Shown here piece after piece: positions 39,294 through 49,144 of a DNA stretch of 64,000 nucleotides. Location of the stretch: the NCBI GenBank assembly GCA_963724365.1, contig CAVRUR010000015.1:1-64000 (forward strand), given 5' to 3'. The translations under genes and the position numbers were made by a program. The notes beneath the pieces were generated by a model. The model was not told where the DNA came from and did not search any database. It worked only from the letters and a program-made list of their open reading frames with translations. The stretch comes from JALORV01 sp963724365 (GTDB lineage Bacteria > Pseudomonadota > Gammaproteobacteria > Burkholderiales > Burkholderiaceae_F). Every line of letters begins with the position of its first letter. Position 1 is the first letter of the stretch.

Positions 39294-41042
39294 TCAGCGC
39301 TCGGGCGTCTTCCCAATCGTTTCCGGGGCGCGCATGAAATCGAAGTCCGCACCCCGATCGGCCTGCATCACGGTTTGCAGGAAGAGCCTGTGGTAGCCAC
39401 GCTCGGCGGTCGGCTCGATGACCGGGCTCTCGCGCGCCCGCCGCGCCAGTTCGTCGTCCGGCACCAGCAGCGCGATCTCGCGGTTCTTCACACTGAGGCG
39501 GATGCGATCGCCGTTGCGCACGTAGGCAAGCGGCCCGCCGACCGCCGCCTCCGGCGTGACGTGCAGGACGATCGTGCCGAACGCCGTGCCGCTCATGCGG
39601 CCGTCGGAGATCCGCATCATGTCCTTCACGCCGGCGCGCGCCAGCTTGCGCGGAATCGGCAGGTAGCCGGCCTCCGGCATGCTCGCGCCTTTCGGGCCAA
39701 TGTTCTTCAGCACGAGCACGTCGTGCGCGGCGACGTCGAGATCATCGCGGTCGATGCGCGCCGTTAGGTCCTCGACATTCTCGAACACCACCGCGCGGCC
39801 CTCGTGTTCCATCAGCGCCGCGTCCGCCGCCGACTGCTTGATGATGGCGCCACCGGGGGCGAGGTTGCCCTTCAGCACTGCCAAGCCGCCCTGCGGGTAG
39901 ATCGGGTTCGCAAGGCTGCGCACTACGTCCTGCGCGAAGCGCGGGCCGGCGTGCTCCAGTTCTTCGCCGAGCGTTCGTCCGGTGACCGTCATCGCCTCGA
40001 GGCGCAGCAGCGGCTTCAGCTCGCGCAACAGCGTCGTCATGCCGCCCGCCTTGTGAAAGTCCTCCATGTAGTGACGGCCAGACGGCTTCAGGTCCAGCAG
40101 CACCGGCGTCGCGCGGCCCATGCGGTCGAGCGCGTCCAAGTCGATATCGATGCCCACACGGCCAGCGATGGCGGCCAGATGCACGAGGCCGTTGGTGCTG
40201 CCGCCGATGGCGAGCAGCACGCGCAGCGCGTTCTCGAACGCGGCCGGCGTCAGGATCCTGTCGATCGTCAGCTTGTCGCGGGCGATCTGCACCGCTAGCG
40301 TGCCGGTCCGTTCGGCGACACGGATGCGATCAGCGGTGACAGCCGGCGGTGACGCACCGCCCGGCACGGTCATGCCGAGCGCTTCGGCGATGCACGCCAT
40401 CGTGCTCGCGGTGCCCATCACCGAGCACGTGCCGACGCTGGCGACGAGCTGGTCGTTGACGTCGGCGGTTTCATCGGCGCCGATCTCGCCGGCTCGGAAC
40501 CGGCCCCAGTAGCGCCGGCAGTCGGTGCACGCGCCGACGCGTTCGCCGCGGTGGGCCCCGGTGAGCATCGCGCCGGTCACGAGCTGGATCGTCGGGATGT
40601 TTGCCGAGGCGGCGCCCATCAACTGCGCCGGCACCGTCTTGTCGCAGCCACCGATCAGCACCACCGCATCCATCGGCTGTGCCCGGATCATCTCTTCGGT
40701 GTCGATCGACATCAGGTTGCGCAGGTGCATGCTGGTCGGCGCCGCGAAGCTCTCGTGGATCGAGATCGTCGGGAACGCGATCGGCAGACCGCCCGCCAGC
40801 ATCACGCCGCGCTTCAGCGCGTCGATCAGTTGCGGCGTATTGCCATGACACGGGTTGTAGTCGCTGCCCGTGTTTGCGATGGCCACCACCGGACGGTCGA
40901 GGGCGTCATCGGAGTAGCCGGCACCCTTGATGAATGCCTTGCGCAGGAAGAGCGAGAAGTCCTGGTCGCCGTAGCTGGTCAGACCCTTGCGCATGCCGGT
41001 GGGCGGCGTGGGCGTCGGGTCGTCCTTCTGTTCACCGTTCAT
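39294..41042 (-). CDS. IlvD/Edd-family dehydratase (likely sugar-acid dehydratase)
   Basis: Fe-S, Mg-dependent dehydratase of 582 residues that removes water from a 2,3-dihydroxy acid. Three conserved cysteines are in SDYNPCHGN, LIGGCDKTVPAQ and GTCSVMGTAS. MRKGLTSYGDQDFSLFLRKAF and MEDFHKAGGM are as in the L-arabonate/D-xylonate dehydratase branch rather than biosynthetic IlvD. The first Met adds 16 Pro-rich residues before this conserved start, so Met17 could be the true start. It is the last gene of a minus-strand run with an enolase-superfamily enzyme and two TRAP transporters, which favours sugar-acid catabolism over branched-chain amino acid synthesis. Exact substrate is unknown. Confidence 0.85.
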   Translation of the reverse strand: MNGEQKDDPTPTPPTGMRKGLTSYGDQDFSLFLRKAFIKGAGYSDDALDRPVVAIANTGSDYNPCHGNTPQLIDALKRGVMLAGGLPIAFPTISIHESFAAPTSMHLRNLMSIDTEEMIRAQPMDAVVLIGGCDKTVPAQLMGAASANIPTIQLVTGAMLTGAHRGERVGACTDCRRYWGRFRAGEIGADETADVNDQLVASVGTCSVMGTASTMACIAEALGMTVPGGASPPAVTADRIRVAERTGTLAVQIARDKLTIDRILTPAAFENALRVLLAIGGSTNGLVHLAAIAGRVGIDIDLDALDRMGRATPVLLDLKPSGRHYMEDFHKAGGMTTLLRELKPLLRLEAMTVTGRTLGEELEHAGPRFAQDVVRSLANPIYPQGGLAVLKGNLAPGGAIIKQSAADAALMEHEGRAVVFENVEDLTARIDRDDLDVAAHDVLVLKNIGPKGASMPEAGYLPIPRKLARAGVKDMMRISDGRMSGTAFGTIVLHVTPEAAVGGPLAYVRNGDRIRLSVKNREIALLVPDDELARRARESPVIEPTAERGYHRLFLQTVMQADRGADFDFMRAPETIGKTPER

Positions 41043-41133
41043 GAGCGGACACCGTGTCGATGACAGGATAGCGATGCTGCCAGGTCCGCGGTCGGACGGT
41101 TAGGCGGCCCGCCCGCCGGGACCCGCTCCAGCG

Positions 41134-43246
41134 TCAACGCGGCATTGGCTGCCCGACCTTCTTCCGTACCGTCTGAGACACGACGACGACCGCGAGCAGC
41201 GCAACGCCGATGTAGTCGAACAGCGCCTTCGGATACACGAGCGCGAGGCCGGCCGCGATCAGCAGCCAGCGCTCGATCACGCGTCGTCTTCCTGAACAGC
41301 CAGTTCTGCATCGCGCCCGCGAGCGCGGCGATGCCGATCATCGCGGTGACGCAGACGACCGCGATGTCGAACCAGTTGGCATCCGCGAGCTTCTTGAACG
41401 ATCCCATCAGCAGCAGCCCGAGCCCGGCCGGATCGAGCACGAACATGAATGGCACCAGGAAGGCGGGCATCGTGTACTTCCACGACTGCAGGGTCGTCTT
41501 GTACGGATCGCCACCGGTGATCGCCGCGGCGGCGAAGGGTGACAGTGCCGTCGGCGGCGACACTTCCGACAGCACGGCGTAATAGAAGATGAACATGTGC
41601 GCGGCGAAATTGGCCACACCCAGTGCGATCAGCGCAGGGGCCGCGATGACGGCGCAGATGATGTAACTCGCCGTCACCGGCACCGCGAGGCCGACGATCC
41701 AGACGATCAGCGAAGTGAAGATGGCCGTCAGCAGCAGCTTGATGTCGTGCAGCAGGCCGGGCGTGGCTGCGGCCCCGACGGCGACCAGCGCGTCGTAGAT
41801 GCCGCGGCTGCCGCCGTCGGCGTACTGCAGCACGATCGAGCTGAACTTCAGGCCCAGTCCGGTGAGCGTCACCACGCCGACGATCAGCCCGGCGGCGGCG
41901 CATGTGGCCGCGACGGCCAGCACGCCGACCGAACCCGCCTCGAGCGCCTTCACGAGCCCGGAGTTCCACAGGCCGCGAGCCACTGGCGCCCGGCCCTTCA
42001 GCACCTCATACGGGATAAGCGCGCAATCGACGTGCAGAAAGCTGAAGATCACTGCGCTGATCGTCGTCCAGAACACGGCGGTCGTCGGCGAGAAGCCGAT
42101 GAGCATGAACACGACGATCGCGATCAGCGACAGGAAGTGGAACCAGTACTGGCGCATCAGCGCGGTGACAGTCGCGTGCTGTTCGATGACGACCGCCGGC
42201 ATGCCGAACTTGCGTGCGTCGATCTCCACCATCAGTAACAACGCAAAGTAGTACAGCAGCGTCGGCACGGTCGCCATCAGGATGACGTCGAGGTACGAGA
42301 TGTTCAGGAACTGCGCGATCAGGAACGCCGCGGCGCCGAGCACCGGCGGTGACAGGATCGCGCCGAGGCCGCCGGCGGCGAGCAGGCCGCCGGCCGCGTT
42401 GCGGCCATAGCCCGCCTTCACGAGCATCGGATACGCCACGGTGCCGAGCGTCACCGTGGTCGCCACTCCGCTGCCCGACGGCCCCCCGAGCAGGAACGAC
42501 GCCAGCACGATCGTGCGGCCGGCGCCGGTGGGCTTGCCGCCCATCGCCGCGAAGGAGAAGTCGATGAAGAACTTGCCGGCGCCCGAAAACTGCAGCACCG
42601 CGCCGTAGATCGTGAACAGGATGATCAGCGACGACGACACGTCGACGGGTATGCCGAAGATGCCTTCGAGCGTCATGTACATGTGCCCGACGATGCGGCT
42701 CACGTCCATGCCGTAGTGCGTCCACGGCGCGGGCAGCCAGCGGCCGACCATCGCGTAGGCGAGGAAAGCGAGACAGATCGCCGGCATGATCCAGCCGGCC
42801 GTGCGGCGCACTGCCTCCAGCACCAGCACGATCAGCACGATGCCGAACACTTCGTCCCAGACGTTCGGAGCGATCGCGCGTTCGAGGAAGTCGTCGCCGC
42901 CGGCCAGCATGTAGCCGATGACCACGAGCGCGGCCAATGAAGCGAGCCAGTCCCACCAGCGCACGCGGTGCCGAAAGCGACGCGCGACCGGATACAGCAG
43001 GAAGCACAGGAAAAGCACGAACGCGACGTGAATGCCGCGCAACACGTGCGTCGGCATGATGCCGTAGGCGGCATACAGGTGGAACAGCGACATGATCACC
43101 GCGACCGCGGTGACGAACGTGCCCAGCTTGCCGCCCAGCTTGTTGAGCGGCCCTTCTTCCTGCTCGACGAACTCCTCGGCCTTCTGCAACGCCTCCGCCG
43201 AGACGATCGCCGCGTCGTCGTTCGGCTGCCGGCCGGTGTCGACCAT
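41134..43246 (-). CDS. TRAP transporter fused permease, TAXI type (frameshifted near its end)
   Basis: Fused small (4 TM) and large (12 TM) permease of a TRAP carrier, about 703 residues, that works with the TAXI receptor encoded just upstream. The family block LASFLLGGPSGSGVATTVTL and APALIALGVANFAAHMFIFY are visible. The frame breaks at about 41281: restoring one base in ACGACGCGTGATC lets the protein continue as RVIERWLLIAAGLALVYPK and stop at 41134, a natural C-terminus. Without it the frame runs on to 41039 through arginine-rich nonsense. I treat this as a single gene with a probable missing base. About 50 bp separate it from the receptor gene. Confidence 0.87.
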
Positions 43247-43297
43247 GTGCGCCGGTGCGCGGCCTTGGCGGCCGCGCTCTCCTTTTTCTTCAGCCGA

Positions 43298-44261
43298 TCA
43301 GTCGAGCTTGATGCCCTTCTCGGCGAAGTACTTCTTCGCTCCCGGGTGGTAGGGGATCACAGCCGCGCCGGCGGTCTGGTTCTTCAGGTCGAAGTTCTTG
43401 GCCTCGGCGTGCACGCGAACCAGGTCCTCCTTGCGATCGAACAGCGTCTTGACGATGTCGTAGGCGAGCTTGTCGCTCATGTTCGTGTCGGCAACGAGCA
43501 CGTTCCAGACGGTGACGATCTGAGCCGTCGTCTCCTGGCCGGGATAGGTCTTCGCCGGGATCGTGTCCTTGACGTACAGCGGGCCGTACTTCTTGACCAT
43601 CGCATCGAGCGCATCGCTGTGATCGACCAGCTTCAGCTTGATGCCCGGCGTGGCGCCGAGATCCGTCACGGCCGCCGTCGGCAGTCCGCCGACCCAGAAG
43701 AACGCGTCGAGCTTCTTGTCCTTGATCGCCTCGGCCGATTTGCCGGGATCCAGCCGCTCGCGAATGATGTCCTTCTCGGGATCGATGCCGTACGCCTCGA
43801 GCACGCGGATACGCCATGATCTGCGTCGCGCTGTTGGGCGCTCCGGTCGACACGCGCTTGCCCTTCAGATCACTCACCTTGTTGATGCCGCTGCCCTCGA
43901 CCGTCACGATGTGCATGCGGTTGGGGTAGAGCACCATCAGTGCGCGCACGTCGACTTTCCGGTCCTGGAACTTGCCCTGGCCCTTGAATGCATCCCAGCC
44001 GGCATCGGCCATCGACAGGGCGATGTCGGCGCGGCGCTGCTGGATCAGCAGCAGGTTCGCCATCGAGCCGTCCGTCGTGCCGGCGGTGGCATTGAGTCCC
44101 GGGACGTTCTTGGTCAGGACATCCGCAATCGCTCCACCGATGGGGTAATACACGCCCGTGGTCGGGCCGGTGGCCACGAAGATGTTCTGGGTCTGCGCGC
44201 TCGCAAGCGGCGAGAGGATCGCGCCCGCACTCAAAATCAAACCGATCAGAAACCTTCGCAT
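43298..44261 (-). CDS. TAXI-family TRAP solute receptor (frameshifted)
   Basis: Periplasmic substrate-binding protein, about 320 residues after correction. A signal peptide ends near SPLASAQ and the mature part begins QNIFVATGPTTGVYYPIGGA, the TAXI signature region. The frame changes at about 43803: removing one C from TATCCGCGTG joins ATQIMAY to RVLEAYGIDPEKD without loss. AAGGAGA lies seven bases before the ATG. Its permease follows directly. Ligands of TAXI receptors are often glutamate, 2-oxoglutarate or other carboxylates. The neighbouring enzymes suggest a sugar acid, but this is not shown by the sequence. Confidence 0.87.
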
Positions 44262-44318
44262 CTCTTCGTCTCCTTGGCTGTCGTTTTATCTCACTGCCTG
44301 AACGCGTTTTCAAGCACT

Positions 44319-45458
44319 CTAGCGGACCGTGATCCACGGTTCCTGCGGATTCAGCGCATAGCGCTGCACCGCCTTTTCGTCGAAGTCGTAGCCGAGTCCC
44401 GGGCCGGTCGGCAGCAGCAGCGAACCGTCGCGGTGTTCGAGCTGCGTGTCGATCAGCCGGCGGAAATTGAGCACCTGGTCGTCGGGGAAAAATTCGACGA
44501 AGCGCGCGTTGGGCGTGGATGCGACGAGGTGCACATGCAGGTCGTGGAACCAGTGCGGGCTCACGGTCACTCCGTAGCTCGACGCCGTCGCCGCGATGCG
44601 CCGGAATTCGGAAATGCCGCCGCAGACGGCGGCGTCGGTCTGCAGGATCTCGGCGGCGCCCTTGTCGAGCAGTTCCTTGAAGTACCAGCGTCCATAGCCG
44701 ATCTCGCCGGTGGCCACGGTGGTCGTGACCGAGCGCGCCAGCCGCGCATGCAGGTCGATGTCGTCCGGGCTGAACGGTTCCTCGATCCAGTAGGGATCGT
44801 AGGGCTCGTAGCGGTTCATGTACGCCATCGCCGTCGGCAGGTCGCGCCACGCGTTGTTGGCGTCGAGCATCAGCAGCACGTCGTCGCCGACGGCTTCACG
44901 CGCCGCCGCCATGCGTGCTTCTTCCTCTGCCGGCGACAGTCGCCCGACCTTGATCTTCACGGCCTGGAATCCGGACTTCACGTACGACGCGAGTTCCTCG
45001 CCGAGCATCTCCGGCGTCTTGCCGTCGAGGTAGTAGCCGCCGCTCGCGTAAGCGGGGACCTTGTCGGTGACCACGGCGCCCAGATACGCATAGAGAGGCA
45101 GGCCGGCGGTGCGGGCATTCAGGTCCCACAGTGCCGTGTCGAGGATGCTCAGCGCCCGCATGGCGGTGCCGGCGCGGCCGTGCAGCAGCGATTCGGAATA
45201 CAGCTCCTGCCACAGGCCCTCGACCCGCAGCGACTCCTGGCCGATCAGCTTCGGCGCCAGGAGCTCCGCCACCACGGTTTGTGCAACGCGGCCGCCGGCG
45301 CTGCCGACGTAGCAGAAGCCGATTCCGGCCTGGCCCCCATCCGAACGGACCCTGACGAGGCAGTAGTCGCGCGCAGTCACGGTACGGGTGGCGAAGGACG
45401 TCACCACGTCGAGCGGAACGCGGGCCACGCACACCGACACTTCCTTGATCCTGCTCAC
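44319..45458 (-). CDS. Enolase-superfamily enzyme, mandelate racemase subgroup
   Basis: 379-residue TIM-barrel enzyme that abstracts the proton next to a carboxylate. Metal ligands are in MLDANNAW (Asp), WIEEPFSP (Glu) and VATGEIGYG (Glu). The catalytic lysine is in KIKVG and the His-Asp dyad in SPHWFH and LQTDAAV. This set defines the mandelate racemase subgroup, which includes many acid-sugar dehydratases. The GTG start is supported by GAGGAG seven bases upstream; longer in-frame starts lack it. Whether it is a dehydratase or racemase and on which acid is unknown. It is paired here with an IlvD-type dehydratase and a TAXI transporter. Confidence 0.87.
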   Translation of the reverse strand: MSRIKEVSVCVARVPLDVVTSFATRTVTARDYCLVRVRSDGGQAGIGFCYVGSAGGRVAQTVVAELLAPKLIGQESLRVEGLWQELYSESLLHGRAGTAMRALSILDTALWDLNARTAGLPLYAYLGAVVTDKVPAYASGGYYLDGKTPEMLGEELASYVKSGFQAVKIKVGRLSPAEEEARMAAAREAVGDDVLLMLDANNAWRDLPTAMAYMNRYEPYDPYWIEEPFSPDDIDLHARLARSVTTTVATGEIGYGRWYFKELLDKGAAEILQTDAAVCGGISEFRRIAATASSYGVTVSPHWFHDLHVHLVASTPNARFVEFFPDDQVLNFRRLIDTQLEHRDGSLLLPTGPGLGYDFDEKAVQRYALNPQEPWITVR

Positions 45459-45492
45459 TCGCGAACTCCTCGCGCAGCCACGCAAACGGGGC

Positions 45493-45511
45493 GGCATATC
45501 GGCGATATACC
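45493..45511. promoter_or_regulatory. Possible operator upstream of the enolase-superfamily gene
   Basis: An inverted repeat GG-N-ATATC-GGC-GATAT-N-CC lies 35-53 bp upstream of the GTG start, within a 258-bp intergenic stretch that otherwise shows nothing I recognise. It may bind a catabolic repressor, but no regulator gene is adjacent. Confidence 0.4.
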
Positions 45512-45716
45512 GTGCTCGATCACGGGGCGCAAGCAATGTCGTTTCGGTGCGTCCTCGCCCGCTTGAACGACTTGCCAGCCTGATCACAGCCGAGGAGACA
45601 GGCATGCGACTTGCGATACGGGCGGGCGTGGCTGTGCCAACCTCGGAGCAAGCGCGCAGCTCGGCGAATTCTCGTCTGCAGGCGCAGGCGGCGCGTCCTG
45701 CGGACCTAGCGCCCGC

Positions 45717-47003
45717 TCAGCTCGCGCCCATCAGCAGGTTCGGCAGCCACAGGCTGATGGCCGGGATGTAGGTGATCATCAGCAGGAAGAGGATCATGAC
45801 CAGGATCCACGGCGCGCAGGCCTTCGTGGTCTCCGTCAGGCCCATGCCCGATATCCCGGAAGCCACGTAAAGATTCAGCCCTACCGGCGGCGTGATCATG
45901 CCGATCTCCATGTTGACCGTCATGATGATGCCGAGGTGGATCGGATCGATGCCGAGCTTCATCGCGACCGGGAAGAGGATAGGCGCGGTGATCAGCAGGA
46001 TTGACGACGGCTCCATGAAGTTGCCGGCGATCAGCAGCAGGATGTTGACCACCACGAGGAACATCCACGGGCTGAGCCCCATTGTGTTGATCCAGACCGA
46101 AATCGCCTGCGGAATCTGCTCGGAAGTCAGCAGGAAAGAGAACAACACCGCGTTGGTGATGATGTACAGGATCATCGCCGACAGGTTGGCGCTGTCGAGC
46201 AGCACCTTGGGCACCTGCTTCAGCGTCAGGTCCTTGTAGACGAACACAGAAACGAAGAACGCATACGCGGCACTCATCGCCGCGGCCTCGGTCGGCGTGA
46301 AGATGCCCGCGTAGATGCCGCCAATCACGACGACGATCAGGAACAGGCCCCAGACGCTTTCGCGGAACGACGCCCAGACTTCCTTGAGACTCGCCCGCTT
46401 CATGCGCGGGTAATTGCGCATCTTCGCCACCACCCAGGTGACGAACATCAGCAGCGCTGCGAGTAGCAGCCCGGGGATGATCCCGGCGATGAAGAGCCGC
46501 CCGATCGAGGAGTTGGTCGACACCGCGTAGATGACCATGACGATCGACGGTGGGATCAGGATACCGAGCGCTCCCGCGGTGCCGATGACGCCGACGCCGA
46601 ACTTGTTCGGATAGCCCTGCTTGACCATCGCCGGAAGCAGGATCGATCCGATCGCCACCACCGTTGCCGGTGACGACCCGGATACCGCCGCGAACAACGC
46701 GCAGGCGACAACGCCACCCAGCGCCAGGCCGCCGTGCAGATGACCGACGACGGCGGTGGCGAAGCGGATCATGCGTTTAGCGACACCGCCGTGCGTCAGG
46801 AAGTTGCCGGCGAGGATGAAGAACGGGATCGCCATGATCTCGAACTTCTCGATACCGGTGAAAAGCTTGAGTGCCACCGATTCCAGCGGCACATCGGTCA
46901 TGGTGAAAAGGAACGTGAGTACCGTCAGGCCGAGCGAAATCGAGATCGGCATGCCCGTGAGCATGAGGACGATCAACAGCGCAAAGATGATGAGGCCGCT
47001 CAT
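45717..47003 (-). CDS. dctM: C4-dicarboxylate TRAP transporter large permease
   Basis: Twelve-helix permease of a tripartite TRAP carrier, 428 residues. FAAVSGSSPATVVAIGSI and GTAGALGILIPPSIVMVIYA are the typical DctM blocks, and NMEIGMITPPVGLNLYVASG is near the C-terminus. It overlaps the small permease gene by four bases. Closely resembles DctM of succinate/malate/fumarate TRAP systems. Na+-driven uptake is expected from the family. Confidence 0.92.
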   Translation of the reverse strand: MSGLIIFALLIVLMLTGMPISISLGLTVLTFLFTMTDVPLESVALKLFTGIEKFEIMAIPFFILAGNFLTHGGVAKRMIRFATAVVGHLHGGLALGGVVACALFAAVSGSSPATVVAIGSILLPAMVKQGYPNKFGVGVIGTAGALGILIPPSIVMVIYAVSTNSSIGRLFIAGIIPGLLLAALLMFVTWVVAKMRNYPRMKRASLKEVWASFRESVWGLFLIVVVIGGIYAGIFTPTEAAAMSAAYAFFVSVFVYKDLTLKQVPKVLLDSANLSAMILYIITNAVLFSFLLTSEQIPQAISVWINTMGLSPWMFLVVVNILLLIAGNFMEPSSILLITAPILFPVAMKLGIDPIHLGIIMTVNMEIGMITPPVGLNLYVASGISGMGLTETTKACAPWILVMILFLLMITYIPAISLWLPNLLMGAS

Positions 47004-47626
47004 TTGCGTGCTCCGGGACCCGTCAGGTCATCATCCTTCGGATGCAGGTCGGAGGGCAGCTTGGCCCACTCGGTCGCGTCGTCCTTGTCGAGACCCTCCA
47101 CGTGCGCATGGTCCGCATGCGGCAGATGACCGGTCTTGATGAAGCCCCAGCACACCTGCAGGAAGCGGTAGCACATCAGGTAGGAACCGAGCGGGATACA
47201 CGCGTACACAATCCACTTCGGCAGCTCGAGGTCGGCCGATACCTGCTCGGTATGCATCAGCTCCCACACGAAGTGGGCACCGAAGCTGCCGATGATTCCG
47301 GTAAACAGGGCTCCACCGAGGAGTCCAAAGATGATGAACTTGGAGCGCACGTTCGGCTTGAGCGCGTTGATCAGCACGTCGACACCGACGTGGATGCCGG
47401 TGCGCACGCCGTAGGCGGCGCCGAACTTGGCCATCCAGACGAACATGAAGATCGTCAGTTCCTGCGCCCAGGACATGTCGATCTTCAACAGGGCATCCTG
47501 GAGACCGCCGGTGGCGAACCCCGTCGCGTAGCGGTGCACCACTGCCGCGAAGATGATGATGGTCGCCGCCCCGATGAGGAAGGTGATGAGCCATTCCTCG
47601 AGGTGGTCGAGCACGCGGTTGACCAT
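47000..47626 (-). CDS. dctQ: C4-dicarboxylate TRAP transporter small permease
   Basis: Four-helix small permease, 208 residues. The conserved helix region SWAQELTIFMFVWMAKFGAA with a following basic/His loop (GVRTGIHVGVDVL) is diagnostic. The C-terminal 40 residues are hydrophilic and acidic. Separated from dctP by 80 bp that contain a strong hairpin and ending in an ATGA overlap with dctM. GGAGG precedes the ATG. Confidence 0.91.
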   Translation of the reverse strand: MVNRVLDHLEEWLITFLIGAATIIIFAAVVHRYATGFATGGLQDALLKIDMSWAQELTIFMFVWMAKFGAAYGVRTGIHVGVDVLINALKPNVRSKFIIFGLLGGALFTGIIGSFGAHFVWELMHTEQVSADLELPKWIVYACIPLGSYLMCYRFLQVCWGFIKTGHLPHADHAHVEGLDKDDATEWAKLPSDLHPKDDDLTGPGARK

Positions 47627-47665
47627 GGGCCTCCTCCTTCCCGTCTTGCTGCGGGACTAGATAAA

Positions 47666-47691
47666 CGATGCCCGCCAGGAGGCGGGCATCG
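47666..47691 (-). terminator. Intercistronic hairpin between dctP and dctQ (attenuator or mRNA stabiliser)
   Basis: A perfect 11-bp stem built from CGATGCCCGCC and its complement with an AGGA loop. On the transcribed minus strand it is followed by GTTTATC. It probably protects the dctP message or partly stops transcription, giving more receptor than permease. Confidence 0.65.
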
Positions 47692-47706
47692 GGACTCTAC
47701 CGCTGA

Positions 47707-48727
47707 TCAGTCAGGCTTGAAACCGGTTTCCTTGTACACGGCCTGGATCGTGTCCTTGCCGATCCGGCTTTCCATGTCCTTGTGCACGGAAACCAGCGAC
47801 TTCTTCCACGCGGCGCGTTCCTCGGCGGTCGGTGTGTACACCGCGCTCTTGCCGGAGGCCTTCACCTTGGCAATCGCATCGTCGTTTTCCTGCTTGGCGA
47901 TCTGGTTCGCATAGACGGTCGCCTCGGCCATCGCGGCTTCGAGACCGGCGCGCACGTCCGGCGGCAGACCGTCCCAGAACTTCTTGTTGGTGATGACCGC
48001 ATACCCGAGGTAGCCGTGGTTGGTCATCGCCACGTGCTTCTGCACCTCGTGCATCTTCTGCGTGTACAGGTTCGACGGCGGGTTTTCCGTGCCGTCCACC
48101 ACACCGGTCTGCAGCGCCTGGTAGACCTCCGAGAAGGCCATCGTCTGTGGCAAGGCACCCAGCGCCTTCATCTGCGCCGCCAGCACCTGCGACGACTGGA
48201 TGCGCATCTTCTTGCCCTTGAGGTCGGCGGGCAGCTTGATCGGCGTGTTTGCGCTCATGACCTTGAAGCCGTTGTCCCAGTACGCCAGGCCGGAAATGCC
48301 CTTGCTTTCCAGTTTCCTGAAGAGCGCCTTGCCGGCCTCGCCACCCGTGACTTTGTGCAGTTCCTCATAGTTGTCAAAGATGTACGGCAGGTCGAACACC
48401 TCGAACTCGCGTGCGCCCAGCGGTCCGAACTTGGCCAGCGACGGCGCCAGCAGCTGCACCGAGCCCAGCGACAGCGCTTCCATCTCTTCGCCGTCCTTGT
48501 ACAGCGTCGAGTTCGGATAGACCTCGACCTTGACCTTGCCGGGCAGGCGCTTTTCGGCGAGTTCCTTGAACTTCTCCGCGCCCTTGCCCTTGGGCGTGTC
48601 CTGCGCCACGACGTGGCTGAACTTGATGATGATGGGTGCCTGGGCTCTCGCGGCGTGTGGCAATGCAACAGCTGGCGGCGATCGCGCCGGCGGTCGCGAG
48701 GACGTCGCGACGGGTGTACTTGGCCAT
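47707..48727 (-). CDS. dctP: C4-dicarboxylate TRAP solute receptor (frameshifted in signal peptide region)
   Basis: Periplasmic receptor of the DctP family, about 339 residues when corrected. The start reads MAKYTRRDVLATAGAIAAS, a twin-arginine-like signal. One extra A at about 48664 must be removed for the signal to continue LPHAARAQA into the mature APIIIKFSHVVAQDTPKG. The ligand-binding arginine region MRIQSSQVLAAQMKALGA and TGVVDGTENPPSN are the DctP core. AAGGAGA is five bases before the ATG. It is first in dctPQM. It resembles receptors for succinate, fumarate and malate, giving this cell a third C4-dicarboxylate route beside Dcu and DctA. Confidence 0.9.
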
Positions 48728-49045
48728 GACAGTCTCCTTCTGGTTATCGTGGGCCCGGGGCAATCAAAAGCGATTCGGCCCGTCCTGAGGATGTGCTTCT
48801 ACGCATTTCCGGTGCGCGGCACTTGATCCGAAGCAAAGCGGGTAGAGCATAGCCGGGAAATCCCGCAGGCTGCCCAGCCGCGATGATTGCCGGAGGTACG
48901 GCTCAGGCAACGCCACGAACCTCTGACTGCGCTGCTGGCAGGCGCAGTAATCGCCATCCGCGTCAGTGTCAGCTCCGGCGCTCGCTGCGCCGCCCGATTC
49001 GATTCATCGCTTCGAGACCCCGTTGCAATTTCCAGCTTCAAAACA

Positions 49046-49066
49046 CTGTAACGATTGCGGTTACAG
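49046..49066. promoter_or_regulatory. 21-bp palindrome, site 1 upstream of the cytochrome operon
   Basis: CTGTAAC - 7 bases - GTTACAG, perfect seven-base arms. It resembles the TyrR/PhhR-type pattern TGTAAA-N6-TTTACA in outline but has different spacing. It lies about 250 bp upstream of the first cytochrome gene and shares form with a second site 78 bp away. Confidence 0.55.
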
Positions 49067-49123
49067 GCGTCCATGCAACACGGGCCAACATTTGCCGGTC
49101 GATGTTGTCCCCGGTCAAACCGT

Positions 49124-49144
49124 TTGTTCCCCACATCGGAACAA
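49124..49144. promoter_or_regulatory. 21-bp palindrome, site 2 upstream of the cytochrome operon
   Basis: TTGTTCC - 7 bases - GGAACAA, perfect seven-base arms and the same seven-base gap as site 1. The two sites agree with the loose pattern YTGTWMC-N7-GKWACAR. Centre-to-centre distance is 78 bp, between seven and eight helical turns. Confidence 0.55.

Noticed and set aside
39294..41042. Biosynthetic dihydroxy-acid dehydratase IlvD
   Set aside because: Motifs and neighbours fit the sugar-acid dehydratase branch better, though the exact substrate is unknown.
48823..48836. Anaerobox upstream of dctP (TTGATCCGAAGCAA)
   Set aside because: One half-site is off by a base and no -10 at suitable distance; kept only as a note in the region entry.
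49105..49118. Anaerobox upstream of the cytochrome locus (TTGTCCCCGGTCAA)
   Set aside because: Mismatch in a key half-site base; overlaps the palindrome region and could be chance.
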